Positions 43,821 through 52,962 of a stretch of 64,000 bases of DNA are shown here, piece by piece; the stretch's first letter is position 1, and each line of letters begins with the position of its first letter. Below the pieces are notes generated by a model. The model did no database searches and was not told where the DNA came from. It saw only the letters and a list, made by a program, of their open reading frames with translations. Source of the DNA: CAZIKF01 sp964539825 (GTDB lineage Bacteria > Muiribacteriota > UBA6191). The position numbers and the translations under genes were made by a program. The stretch is taken from the NCBI GenBank assembly GCA_964539825.1, contig CAZIKF010000023.1, positions 17,705-81,704 of the forward strand, given 5' to 3'.

Positions 43821-46800
43821 ATGAAACTTAAGCAGGCCCTTACAGAAAATCCTTTTTATTCTCGGTATTATGATCTGATTAGAGAGAGGGTTGTATTGAT
43901 GGATGGGGGCATGGGTACCTGCCTCCAGGCTGAAAATCTCGGTGTTGAGGATTTCGGCGGGGCTGATCTGGAAGGCTGTAATGAGAACCTCAATCTCACC
44001 CGACCGGATGTAATTCGTAAAATTCACCAGGACTATTTCGAGGCCGGGGCAGATGTCGTTGAAACCAATACATTCGGAGCCACTCCCCTTGTATTAGCCG
44101 AATACGGTCTCCAGGATAAAGCACGGGAGATTAATATTCGGGCGGCTCAGTTGGCAAAGGAAGCCTCTGAAAACTTGAGCAAGTCCAACTGTCTCAGATG
44201 GGTAGCTGGGTCTATGGGGCCTACCACAAAAGCCTACTCAGTCACCGGGGGCGTGACTCTTGAGGAGCTTATCTTCAGCTATAGAGTACAGGCGATGGGT
44301 CTGATAGAGGGGGGCGTGGACTTTCTTTTACTGGAGACCGCCCAGGATACTCTAAATCTTCGCTGTGGTATCGAAGGAATTTTCCAGGCAATTCAAGAAC
44401 TGGGACACCCCATACCCCTGATGGTTTCCATGACCATCGAGCCCACGGGAACCATGCTCGCGGGTCAAAGCGCGGAGGCTTTATGCACATCCCTGGCCCA
44501 TCTGGATCTTCTTGCCCTGGGGATGAACTGTTCTACAGGGCCGGAGTTTATGACTTCCCATGTCAGGGCTCTTGCTGAGCTCTCTCCTTTTCCTGTCTTT
44601 TGTATGCCCAATGCAGGGCTGCCGAACGAAGATGGAGAATACGAGGACACACCCCAGGATATGGGTGTCCCCTTGCGAAAATTTGCCGAGCATGAGTGGT
44701 TAAATGTTTTTGGGGGCTGTTGCGGGACAAGCCCTGAATACATCCGGTACTTCAATGAGATTCGAACCTCCTTTGTCCCCCGTAAGGTAGAGGGGCGCAA
44801 AGGCAGCTTTGTTTCTGGAATCGAGTTTTTAGAAGTAGAAGATTCCAACAGACCCCTGTTAGTCGGCGAGAGAACCAACATTATCGGGTCGCGAAAATTT
44901 AAGCGCCATATCGTGGCCGAGCAATGGGAGGAAGCCGCTGAGATCGGTAGAAAACAGGTAAAGAGCGGTGGTCAAATTCTTGATGTCTGCCTCGCGAATC
45001 CCGACCGTGAGGAAAATGAAGATATGTCACGGTTCCTGCCGGAACTTCTCAAGAAAGTGAGAGTTCCGATTATGATCGATTCCACCGATGATGATGTTTT
45101 TGAACTCTCCCTGAGATTGCTGCCAGGAAAGTGCATTCTCAATTCCATCAACCTCGAGGAAGGGGAAGGCCGTTTTGAGCGAGTTGGAGACCTGCTGAGA
45201 AGACACGGGGGCGCCGTAGTCGTAGGCTGTATTGATGAGGATCCAGAGCAGGGTATGGCGGTTACCAGGGAGCGGAAACTGGAAATCGCAAGACGTTCCT
45301 ACCAACTGTTGACTGAAAAATATTCCATTCCGGAAGAAGATATTATTTTCGATCCCCTGGTATTTCCGTGCGGCACCGGGGATGAGCAGTATGTTCACTC
45401 GGCAGCAGAGACGGTGGCTGGGATTGAGTTGATTAAAAAGGAGTATCCTCGTGCCAAGACGATCCTGGGAGTCTCCAATGTGAGCTTCGGTCTACCCACC
45501 GCGGGTCGCGAAGCCCTGAATTCCGTTTTCCTGTACCATTGCACCAAAGCTGGTCTGGATATGGCGATTGTAAATACCCAGAGAATCGAGCGTTATTCGA
45601 GCATATCCGCTGAGGAACGCGGCCTTTGCGAAGAATTGATTTATCGAAATTCCAAGGAAGCGGTAGATCGGTTTTCCGCCCATTTTCGGGAAGTAAAACC
45701 CAAGAAAACCCGCGACGAGTTGGCCAGTCTCCCCGTAGAAGAAAGGCTGAAGATTTGCCTTGTGGAGGGAACCAAGGAAGGACTGCTCGACTACCTGGAT
45801 GAAGCCCTGAAGAAGTATTCACCGCTAGAGCTGATTAATATCCCTTTGATGAAGGGAATGGCAGAAGTTGGGAGGCTCTTTAACGCAAATGAACTTATTG
45901 TTGCCGAGGTTCTGCAGTCAGCGAGTGTGATGAAGGCTTCAGTTGATCATCTTGAGCCGCTTATGGATAAGAGCGTTGATAGCGGGAAAGGAAAGCTCTT
46001 ACTCGCCACCGTGAAAGGAGATGTCCACGACATCGGGAAGAACCTGGTGGAGATCATCCTGGGGAACAATGGTTTTGAGATTATCAATCTCGGCATCAAG
46101 GTTCCACCGGAAGTTTTGATTCAGGCTTTTCGAGAACATAAACCCGACTATATCGGTCTCAGTGGGCTATTGGTAAAGTCCGCCCAACAGATGATTCATA
46201 CCGCCGAGGACCTGAAAAACGCGGGGATCCATGTACCGCTATTGGTAGGAGGGGCAGCTTTATCTCGTTCCTTTACCGATAAAAGAATCGCTTCGAATTA
46301 TGAAGGACCAGTTCTGTATGCTGTAGACGCGATGACCGGCCTAGAATTCGTGAATCACCTGGCCAATCCCACTGCCAAGACAGAATTTCTAGAGAACTAT
46401 CTCGAGGAATCCAGGCGTCTTAAGGCTGTCGCGAGTGAGCGCGAAAGAATGCCGGGTAGACTTAAGGAAAGGTTTGTTATAGACCATACTCAAACCAGAG
46501 AGCAGTCCGTTGACTTCGAGCGGCATCTTGTAGAGGTCTCTCGTATCGAAAACCTGTTTGAGTATCTAAATGAGCAGTTTTTTTATACCCAGCACATGGG
46601 TTTCAAAGGCTCCATTCGCCTCTCGCTTCAAAAAGGAGACGAACGAGCGGTCAAGCTGCATGCCCAGGTTGAGGAACTCAAGGAGGAGATCGCCTCAAAA
46701 GGCTGGTTTTCCTGTCGAGGGGTTTATCGCTATTTCAAGGCCTATAGTGAGGGCCAGACACTGGTTCTTTTAGATGAGACTGACTCTATCCTGCAGCGAA

Positions 46801-47279
46801 TAGATTTCCCAAGACAAGCGGAAGGGGAGCATTTATGTGTTGCCGACTTCGTAGGTCCGAAGGAAAAAACCCCCTGGGATACGGTGGCCGCTTTTGCCGT
46901 GACTACCGGATCTGAAGTCCGTAAACAGGCGGATGGACTCAAGCACAAAGGGGATTACCTCAGATCCCACGCTCTACACGCCCTCGCTGTTGAGACAGCG
47001 GAAGCCTTCGCTGAATACCTGCATCGGGAGATTCGGACTGGTTGGGGAATCCGCGAGGAGTTGAGTCTGAAAGAAATGATCCAGACAAAGTACCAGGGAA
47101 TCCGGCTTAGTTTTGGTTATCCAGCCTGCCCGGATCTTGATGGTCAAAAGAGTCTATTTGAGATTCTGAGACCAGAGGAGGTTGGAATCGAGCTGACCGA
47201 AACCATGATGATGGACCCGGAAGGATCTGTCTCAGCCCTGGTATTCTCGCATCCCCAGGCAAAATATTTTAGTGTTTAA
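43821..47279 (+). CDS. metH: Cobalamin-dependent methionine synthase
   Basis: 1152 aa, close to the usual 1,200. It transfers the methyl group from methyltetrahydrofolate to homocysteine through cobalamin, in the cytoplasm. All four modules are present: homocysteine domain (VLMDGGMGT to GGCCGTSPEYIR, with the zinc cysteines at GMNC and GGCC, about 10-310); pterin domain (GERTNIIGSRKF, DSTDDDVFE, about 350-620); B12 cap and binding domain (DVHDIGKN near 735 with the lower-ligand His, LSGLLVKS); and reactivation domain with the AdoMet box GYPACPD near 1100 and the C-terminal FSHPQAKYFSV. AGGAGA precedes the ATG. No cobalamin riboswitch was recognised in the short upstream region. It is the only clear core-metabolism gene here. 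Confidence 0.97.
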   Translation: MKLKQALTENPFYSRYYDLIRERVVLMDGGMGTCLQAENLGVEDFGGADLEGCNENLNLTRPDVIRKIHQDYFEAGADVVETNTFGATPLVLAEYGLQDKAREINIRAAQLAKEASENLSKSNCLRWVAGSMGPTTKAYSVTGGVTLEELIFSYRVQAMGLIEGGVDFLLLETAQDTLNLRCGIEGIFQAIQELGHPIPLMVSMTIEPTGTMLAGQSAEALCTSLAHLDLLALGMNCSTGPEFMTSHVRALAELSPFPVFCMPNAGLPNEDGEYEDTPQDMGVPLRKFAEHEWLNVFGGCCGTSPEYIRYFNEIRTSFVPRKVEGRKGSFVSGIEFLEVEDSNRPLLVGERTNIIGSRKFKRHIVAEQWEEAAEIGRKQVKSGGQILDVCLANPDREENEDMSRFLPELLKKVRVPIMIDSTDDDVFELSLRLLPGKCILNSINLEEGEGRFERVGDLLRRHGGAVVVGCIDEDPEQGMAVTRERKLEIARRSYQLLTEKYSIPEEDIIFDPLVFPCGTGDEQYVHSAAETVAGIELIKKEYPRAKTILGVSNVSFGLPTAGREALNSVFLYHCTKAGLDMAIVNTQRIERYSSISAEERGLCEELIYRNSKEAVDRFSAHFREVKPKKTRDELASLPVEERLKICLVEGTKEGLLDYLDEALKKYSPLELINIPLMKGMAEVGRLFNANELIVAEVLQSASVMKASVDHLEPLMDKSVDSGKGKLLLATVKGDVHDIGKNLVEIILGNNGFEIINLGIKVPPEVLIQAFREHKPDYIGLSGLLVKSAQQMIHTAEDLKNAGIHVPLLVGGAALSRSFTDKRIASNYEGPVLYAVDAMTGLEFVNHLANPTAKTEFLENYLEESRRLKAVASERERMPGRLKERFVIDHTQTREQSVDFERHLVEVSRIENLFEYLNEQFFYTQHMGFKGSIRLSLQKGDERAVKLHAQVEELKEEIASKGWFSCRGVYRYFKAYSEGQTLVLLDETDSILQRIDFPRQAEGEHLCVADFVGPKEKTPWDTVAAFAVTTGSEVRKQADGLKHKGDYLRSHALHALAVETAEAFAEYLHREIRTGWGIREELSLKEMIQTKYQGIRLSFGYPACPDLDGQKSLFEILRPEEVGIELTETMMMDPEGSVSALVFSHPQAKYFSV

Positions 47280-47302
47280 GCAGGCAATTCTCCGAAAGAC
47301 CG

Positions 47303-47854
47303 CTAGGCTTTGCCTAAGATCTTGAAGATCCATCGCCAGACAACAGAGGGTGTCCAGCCGATCAAGAATTTAGCCAGCAGATAGAACAACATGCTAAAGG
47401 TGATGCCGATCAGGGTGTCAAAAAAGGCAAACATCGCGAAGGCATTGGGGTAGGTGTTATCCAAAAAGCCGCTGGCAGCAGTAGCCAGCCCTTGCCAGAA
47501 GGGTGGATACCATTGAAACATGTCTGTACCTCCAATCCATCCAAAGCTCAGAGCGTAATACCAGAGGATGAAGGAAACAATCAGTGTTAATGCAACCGGG
47601 TAGAAGAGAAGAGCATCGAGAAACCCAAGCCTCATTCGATCGACCTTGATAAAAAAAGACCGCTGCTTTTCTCCATCATCCTTTGCGTTACGGCCAGCAG
47701 CACCTTTTTTGATCCGAAATTTCGCATAGGCCAACCGGTCGAAGCGAACAAAAAGGGCGGAAAGAGGCTGATCTGAAAAATCAACCGACTTGTCCCCGGA
47801 GTCGAGTGTTTCCGAGTCATTTTTCTGAAGGATTAAGAATTCATTGATCGGCAT
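47303..47854 (-). CDS. Small membrane protein B1 of the UnbV/UnbU-linked pair
   Basis: 183 aa, unknown family. N-terminus MPINEFLILQ, then a soluble segment, a positively charged stretch ending FIKVDRMRLGFLDALLFYP, and three hydrophobic helices (about 90-115, 140-160, 160-180) separated by FQWYPPFW. Paralogs at 56295 and 62492 share NEF/NEYR at the start, the (V/L)DR(M/N)R motif, DA(L/V)-FYP and WY-F-P. The start overlaps the upstream partner by 14 nt, so the pair is translationally coupled and probably forms a membrane complex. It is convergent with metH and divergent, with its partner, from the UnbV-like gene at 48575. No enzymatic motif was found. Confidence 0.8.
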   Translation of the reverse strand: MPINEFLILQKNDSETLDSGDKSVDFSDQPLSALFVRFDRLAYAKFRIKKGAAGRNAKDDGEKQRSFFIKVDRMRLGFLDALLFYPVALTLIVSFILWYYALSFGWIGGTDMFQWYPPFWQGLATAASGFLDNTYPNAFAMFAFFDTLIGITFSMLFYLLAKFLIGWTPSVVWRWIFKILGKA

Positions 47855-48446
47855 CGTTGTTCACCGGTTCGTAATGGTAAGGTTTTGATTGAAATAAATT
47901 ACAGATTGAGGAGACCAGGGAAAGATGAAAAATTCTCACTCCCGATTGTAGGAGCAACAGGGTTCCGTAGAGATTGATGAGTCCCGGGTAAATTCTGTAA
48001 TAAAAGAGATTCCAAAAAAACATAAATACAATCACTTTAGAGATTGCCAGGGTGACAATAGTCTTGTCAAAGCCCGAGAAGGCCTTTGCGTCGGCGGGAA
48101 TATTCCAGGCGGGCATAATGCTAAGAACGCACCAAGAGCCAACTGTATAGATTAGCGCGAATCCTAAAAGGGCTGCTAAAAAAGCGATTGCACTAAAGAA
48201 GAAATGTTCTGAGCGCGAGAAAAGATCCACCTTGATGAAATCATAGTCCCCTTCATGGTAAGGGTTTAACGACTCCAGGAATTCTCGATTTTTAGTGTTC
48301 TGGAGGTAACCTGCGGCTGCTTTATAGAGCTTTTCAATGACCTGAGCCCTGGTCCCGTCTACATGGTAAGAGCGATCAAAAGGGAAGCTACCCTCGTAAG
48401 AGCCATCTTCTCGGTCCTGAATCTGAATCGGAATGTAGATACCCAT
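47841..48446 (-). CDS. Small membrane protein A1 of the UnbV/UnbU-linked pair
   Basis: 201 aa, unknown family. A conserved N-terminal soluble box reads IPIQIQDREDGSYEGSFPFD, followed by a helix ending GYLQNTKN. A short FIKVDLFSRSEHFFF segment leads into two or three membrane helices, and the tail has NLYGTLLLL and ICNLFQSKPYHY. Paralogs are at 56861 and 63033. The Asp/Glu/Gly-rich N-terminal box looks like a small beta domain facing the cytoplasm or periplasm; topology cannot be fixed. Its start lies 128 bp from the divergent UnbV-like gene, so a shared bidirectional control region is likely. Confidence 0.8.
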   Translation of the reverse strand: MGIYIPIQIQDREDGSYEGSFPFDRSYHVDGTRAQVIEKLYKAAAGYLQNTKNREFLESLNPYHEGDYDFIKVDLFSRSEHFFFSAIAFLAALLGFALIYTVGSWCVLSIMPAWNIPADAKAFSGFDKTIVTLAISKVIVFMFFWNLFYYRIYPGLINLYGTLLLLQSGVRIFHLSLVSSICNLFQSKPYHYEPVNNDADQ

Positions 48447-48574
48447 TGTTCCCCTGTGGAAGATTCTCTTCTGAATAGACTCGGCTGCAAAGGATTTAAA
48501 GAAAAATCGTATTAGGAATCGGAAAAGATTTCAAGCTTAGTAACCAAGAAGAGTAAAATGTTGATCCATTAATC

Positions 48575-50482
48575 ATGCTTTCTTCACGACACCAATCCTC
48601 CGCGGTCGCACTGGCCTTTGCTCTTATGGTGCTCTTTTTTACCTATCCCAGGTCTCCGAGTGCTGATCAGAAGCAGCAGGAGGCCGCTCGATTTCGATTT
48701 CGTTCAGAGGTTTTAGGTGTTCCTCTCGAATTTTCCCAAAAAATTTTGGAAGTAAGTCCTGCCATGCGCAATCTTGAAGCCTGGATCTCCTCAGTTGGCT
48801 CGTCTGTGGCGCTTGCGGACCTGGATGGAGATGGACTTTCCAATGACCTGTGTAAAGTTGAGCCCAGGACCGGACAGGTAAGCCTTGTGCCCCTTGGAGA
48901 GAAAGAGCGTTATAAAGAGATTTGGCTGAGCCCTTCTTCGCATGCATTCTATCCCGAAATCATGGTGCCTTTCGGCTGCCTACCGGGAGATCTCAATGAG
49001 GATGGTCGAGTAGATCTTCTAATCCTGTTGACCGGCAGGCCGCCCCTGGCATTCTTCCAGATATCACCTATGCACTTTGAACCATCTGAGATCATCTTCA
49101 AACAGAATTGGGAGGGGTGGATTCCCACTTCGGCAGTATGGGCGGACTTTAATGGGGATTCGCACCAAGATCTGGTCGTAGGCTGCTATTTCCCCGATGG
49201 AACGGAATTGCTCGATGAGCATTCACAGACGGCTGAAGAAATGCCCCACTCCATGAGTCGGGCCTGGAACGGCGGTAAGAACCGCTTTCTTCTTCGAAAG
49301 TCCACGCCAGGTTTTCCCGGGGTCCGCTTTGAAGAGATAGACATAGGTGTACCTCAACATACTCTGCGGGGATGGACATTAGCCCTGGCGACCCTGGATT
49401 TTAATCAGGACCTACTCCCAGACATCTACTTTGCCAATAATTTTGGCCCGGATCAGCTTCTCAGGAACATCAGTACCACGGCGAAAATTCAGTTTGAACC
49501 TCTCTATGGGAAAAGCGGTTTCGCGATTCCTTTTTCAAGCCGGGTTGGTAGGGATAGCTTCAAAGCCGGGGGAGTGGATACCTATGATATGGATAACAAT
49601 GGTTACCCGGATATTCTTGTGAGCAATATTGCTGACTGGAAAGTACCCGAATCCAACCTGGTATTTTTGCATTCAGCAAAACCCATTGAAAAATCACAGG
49701 CCCCCTACCGAAACGCGGCACGGGAATTTGGTCTTGAAGAAGGGGGATGGGGATGGGGAATCCGGGCAGCGGATTTTGACAACGACGGCACCCCGGAAGT
49801 TCTACAGCTAAATGGTTTCACCAATGGGGATAGGGAAGGCTGGACCGGGTTACATGAACTCTACTGGGGAAATCCAAGGTGGATGAATGAAGTTCAACAT
49901 TGGCCTCTCATCACCCGGAACACCGAACTGGCCTCGAGAAGTCCCAACCGGTTCTTTGTAAAGATGGCTGGAACGTACCATGATCTTGCCCGAGAAGTTG
50001 GACTGGGCGAGCAGCAAAACTCACGTGGTGCCGCCCTCGCTGATCTTGATGGAGATGGGGATTTGGATATCGTGATTGCGAATCAATGGGAAGACAGCAA
50101 GGTCTATTGGAATCAGCTCGAAAACACCCATTCCTTTCTTGGGCTGCGGCTTCTTCTTCCCCTTGAGCCTCTCCAGGGTATGAAGATTCTGGAAGGTCTC
50201 AATACCCCAATGGGGACAAGGGTGGCCCACGGAGCCAATGCGTTGATAGAGATCCCGGCGGAAGGGAAACGACGACTTGAAATCAGTGGCGGGACAGGGC
50301 ATAGCGGTCACAGCGCTCCAGAGATACTCACGGGGCTGGGAAAGTTGGTAGCCGGGAAAACCGTTAAGGTAGAGCTGAATTGGAGAGATGTCCAGGGAAG
50401 CGTCTCAAAGGCAAAGATAGAACTAAGCCCCGGTTGGTACACCCTGATTTTGGGAAAAGTACAGGGAGGCGGAATTGAATAG
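48575..50482 (+). CDS. UnbV-like FG-GAP repeat protein (CRTAC-type), copy 1
   Basis: 635 aa with an N-terminal signal/anchor (to about residue 30). Repeated calcium-binding FG-GAP loops are visible: DLDGDGLSND, DLNEDGRVD, DFNGDSHQD, DFNQDLLPD, DMDNNGYPD, DFDNDGTPE and DLDGDGDLD, building an integrin-like beta-propeller. The C-terminal ASPIC/UnbV domain has GANALIEI and SGGTGHSGHS, and ends with PGWYTLILG. Such proteins are extracellular and bind calcium; UnbV homologs occur next to UnbU in enediyne clusters and elsewhere, with unknown function. It is followed by, and overlaps by 8 nt, the UnbU-like gene. Copies 2 and 3 share RFRFR...FSQKI after the signal sequence. No ribosome site is strong at this ATG. 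Confidence 0.88.
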   Translation: MLSSRHQSSAVALAFALMVLFFTYPRSPSADQKQQEAARFRFRSEVLGVPLEFSQKILEVSPAMRNLEAWISSVGSSVALADLDGDGLSNDLCKVEPRTGQVSLVPLGEKERYKEIWLSPSSHAFYPEIMVPFGCLPGDLNEDGRVDLLILLTGRPPLAFFQISPMHFEPSEIIFKQNWEGWIPTSAVWADFNGDSHQDLVVGCYFPDGTELLDEHSQTAEEMPHSMSRAWNGGKNRFLLRKSTPGFPGVRFEEIDIGVPQHTLRGWTLALATLDFNQDLLPDIYFANNFGPDQLLRNISTTAKIQFEPLYGKSGFAIPFSSRVGRDSFKAGGVDTYDMDNNGYPDILVSNIADWKVPESNLVFLHSAKPIEKSQAPYRNAAREFGLEEGGWGWGIRAADFDNDGTPEVLQLNGFTNGDREGWTGLHELYWGNPRWMNEVQHWPLITRNTELASRSPNRFFVKMAGTYHDLAREVGLGEQQNSRGAALADLDGDGDLDIVIANQWEDSKVYWNQLENTHSFLGLRLLLPLEPLQGMKILEGLNTPMGTRVAHGANALIEIPAEGKRRLEISGGTGHSGHSAPEILTGLGKLVAGKTVKVELNWRDVQGSVSKAKIELSPGWYTLILGKVQGGGIE

Positions 50483-51377
50483 CCCCTCTGCAGAAATTCG
50501 TGCGGAATTTCGAACCTACGGCTTGAGCGAGGAGCGTCGGGTTAACTGCCTGGAGAGCTTTGCTGTCAGCCTCCTTTTCTGGGTGTGCTGCGGTCATTTT
50601 GTGCTGGGTTTTGAAGGTCCCTGGATTTATACACCGGTCATGATCGCGACGACTTTATCCACCGCCGTATTTCTGGAAACCATAGATGCCTGGCTGCATA
50701 CCAGGGTCCCGCGTTTTTTGCAGAGTCCCCTGGTTCAAAAAGGATTTTTCCTGCCGCCGTTTATTTCCGGATTGAATGGTTCCATGCTGATTTACTCAGG
50801 CGAGTCCCTGTCCGCACCCATTTGCGCGGCTGTTCTGTCGGTATGTTCAAAACTCATCTTTCGTGTGCGCCTGGAGAGCGGACGTTTATGTCACTACCTG
50901 AACCCTTCCAACTTTGGATTATGCTTCGCGTTTTACTTTTTTCCCGCTACAGGCTCTGTTCCTCCCTACCAATATACGGCGACTGAACCCACCCTGGGGG
51001 AGATCATCGTTCCGGTAATTGGGATTACCTATGGGTTACTGCTCAACAAGATGACCGGAAGACTACCCCTCGTTTTAAGTTATCATCTTGTGTTCATTTT
51101 GCAGGCAGCTTTACGATGCTGGTTAGAGACTCCCGGCTCCCTCTCCCCGCTCTATGCAATGACTGGACCTGCCTTCATTTTGTTTAGTCTTTATATGATC
51201 CCTGACCCGGGAACTACGCCGTTTGACCGCCGGAATCAAATTATTTTTGGTGCATCCGTGGCTCTTATATACGCGATCTTTCAGCAGTGTGGGATTGTCT
51301 ATGGGCCGTTCTATGCCCTGCTGGCAGTGAATTTGCTACGCGGTGTTATTATGGCCAGAACCGGCAAGTTTTGGTAA
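50475..51377 (+). CDS. UnbU-like RnfD/NqrB-related membrane protein, copy 1
   Basis: 300 aa, about eight hydrophobic helices. It starts at TTG 50475 with AGGGAGG 6 nt before, overlapping the UnbV stop. RnfD/NqrB-family boxes are LNPSNFG in the middle and YMIPDPGTTPFDRRNQIIFG near the C-terminus. The SGAT motif where RnfD and NqrB carry covalent FMN is not seen; in its place is VPPYQYT, conserved as APPYQYI in copy 2. Relatives are the UnbU proteins named from enediyne clusters, which pair with UnbV. Role: probably an inner-membrane electron-transfer or ion-coupled subunit (inference). Nothing in the window suggests an enediyne polyketide synthase. Confidence 0.82.
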   Translation: MNSPSAEIRAEFRTYGLSEERRVNCLESFAVSLLFWVCCGHFVLGFEGPWIYTPVMIATTLSTAVFLETIDAWLHTRVPRFLQSPLVQKGFFLPPFISGLNGSMLIYSGESLSAPICAAVLSVCSKLIFRVRLESGRLCHYLNPSNFGLCFAFYFFPATGSVPPYQYTATEPTLGEIIVPVIGITYGLLLNKMTGRLPLVLSYHLVFILQAALRCWLETPGSLSPLYAMTGPAFILFSLYMIPDPGTTPFDRRNQIIFGASVALIYAIFQQCGIVYGPFYALLAVNLLRGVIMARTGKFW

Positions 51378-51390
51378 AAGGAGTGAGGAA

Positions 51391-52920
51391 ATGAGGAATC
51401 AAAAGAATCCGATCTTTGATCGCAATAGGAAATTGGAAAGTGTAATTGGTGAAGGGAATCGTCATCCCGGACTACGATCCGGGATCCAGTCGTCCCGCCC
51501 AAATGGCGGGATCATACCTTATTCTCTCTTCACTCCTCTCTCTCCTCTATTCCCAAACCAATCCTTCTCTCTCCTCTCTTCCTTCCCGCCAATCCTCTTC
51601 TCTCTTCTGATCTTCTTGTCCTTCTTTACCAGTTCCGCTGCAAAGGTGCCTCAGCCTTCCCCCGACGCTACCCTCATGCAATGGGCTCTCTATGGCGCAG
51701 ATAATATCGCCCATGAGGACACCAGGGCCGAGACCCTGCTTCTTGCGGGACTGGTGCTCCATGAGCAGGGAGCTTCCAAAGAGGCGGAACAAAACCTGGA
51801 TTCCGCTGTGGAGGTTTTGAAAAACAAGATCAGTAGTATTGGTACGACCTGGCCCATTCTTGAGAAAATTGTAACGGGTTATGTAAAGCTCGGAGCCCTT
51901 CAAAAGGCCCGAACACTCTCCGCTAAAATCCTGGAGCCCAGCCACCGATCCGCTGCCCAACTCCAGGTCTTAAACAGAGAATTGGAGGCCATTCGAGAGC
52001 GGGATCTCAGCTATGTACAGAAACTTCGAACCACTTCCTCATCAGTGGACAGACAAAAGCTGCTGCAGGAGATGCTTACCCTGGACCCTCAAAAGGAAAT
52101 TCTTGGACTCATCGAGAAAATTCAAGATCGAAAGAGTCGAATTCATGCCTATGAAAAGGCTATTGACCATCTTCTTGGGGCCGGTTCAACGGATGTGGCT
52201 CAACAGCTTCTAGAAAAGTTACGCACCATGGATCAGGAAATCACCTATACAGCACACAAAGCGCTGCTTCACCTGGTTCTCTCCCGAATCAGCTCTAAAA
52301 TTGACCAGAAACCCGAGGAGAAGTTTCGGGATTCCGGAATGAATCTGGTGAGCAAAGTGAAAGATCATGCCACACGGGTTCGACTTGGCTTGGTAGCGCT
52401 TCTTGATAAACGTTTAAGCCGCGAAGCCGCTCAGGCTCGTCTGGCTGAGCTTGAAGAGGAGGCTTTGAAGATTCCACTGGAGGATATCCGTACCCAGGTA
52501 CTTGGTGAACTCTCCTCCCATTACGCGGTACTCGATGATGAAGTTGGCGCGTTTAAGGTGGTGGCCAGGGTATGGCAGATAACTCAAGGTGTTGAGGAAA
52601 CCATTCTGCATGATCTGATTATCCTTCAGACAATCGATGTACTGCTTGAATTAGATCGATTCAAAGAGTGCCACCAATGGGCTGAAGTTATCCGAAATCC
52701 TAATCGAAAAGCTAAGGCCTGGCAAAAAATAGCTCCATACCATTCCCGTGCAGGAGATTTTCAAACAGCCATCAGCCTGACAACTTCAAGCGACCATCCT
52801 TCTTATTCCCTGGCAGGCATTGTAGGAAGCGCACTTATGGCACCCAAAAAAATCTCCGAAAATGGAGCCAGGGAGATCAAGGAAGGAATCCGAGAGCGGC
52901 TTGAATCTTTGAAGCCATAA
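51391..52920 (+). CDS. Exported helical-repeat protein with repeat-derived leader
   Basis: 509 aa from ATG 51391 (AAGGAG 7 nt before); an in-frame ATG at 51343 lies inside the UnbU gene and is less likely. The first 85 residues are unusual: a polar leader, then RHPGLRSGIQSSRPNGGI encoded by repeat copy B, a Ser/Pro/Leu-rich stretch and a hydrophobic core ending FFTSSAAK, which looks like a late signal peptide. The mature part is alpha-helical with TPR-like units (ETLLLAGLVLHEQGASKEAE, near 110-135) and an ELP- or HEAT-like pattern to the end. Function is not recognised. It follows UnbU by 13 nt and may be the last gene of that operon. Confidence 0.72.
   Translation: MRNQKNPIFDRNRKLESVIGEGNRHPGLRSGIQSSRPNGGIIPYSLFTPLSPLFPNQSFSLLSSFPPILFSLLIFLSFFTSSAAKVPQPSPDATLMQWALYGADNIAHEDTRAETLLLAGLVLHEQGASKEAEQNLDSAVEVLKNKISSIGTTWPILEKIVTGYVKLGALQKARTLSAKILEPSHRSAAQLQVLNRELEAIRERDLSYVQKLRTTSSSVDRQKLLQEMLTLDPQKEILGLIEKIQDRKSRIHAYEKAIDHLLGAGSTDVAQQLLEKLRTMDQEITYTAHKALLHLVLSRISSKIDQKPEEKFRDSGMNLVSKVKDHATRVRLGLVALLDKRLSREAAQARLAELEEEALKIPLEDIRTQVLGELSSHYAVLDDEVGAFKVVARVWQITQGVEETILHDLIILQTIDVLLELDRFKECHQWAEVIRNPNRKAKAWQKIAPYHSRAGDFQTAISLTTSSDHPSYSLAGIVGSALMAPKKISENGAREIKEGIRERLESLKP
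51461..51513 (+). repeat. Palindromic intergenic repeat element, copy B, within a coding region
   Basis: 53-bp double hairpin: GTCATCCCGGACTACGATCC, then CGTCCCGCC / GGCGGGATC arms. Same length as copy A, about 75% alike by eye. CATACCTTATTCTCTC after it matches the tail of copy C. It is in frame within the leader of the protein starting at 51391. Confidence 0.65.
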
Positions 52921-52922
52921 AG

Positions 52923-52950
52923 AGAGGAAGCTGAGGAAGCCAGGGAAGCT
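52923..52950 (+). repeat. Left GGAAGC triplet repeat flanking the macAB-like operon
   Basis: Three GGAAGC units spaced about 9 nt, starting AGAGGAAGC. A similar 27-bp direct copy lies at 56255-56281, so the two bracket the exporter operon. Confidence 0.5.
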
Positions 52951-52962
52951 CCTTCACTATCA

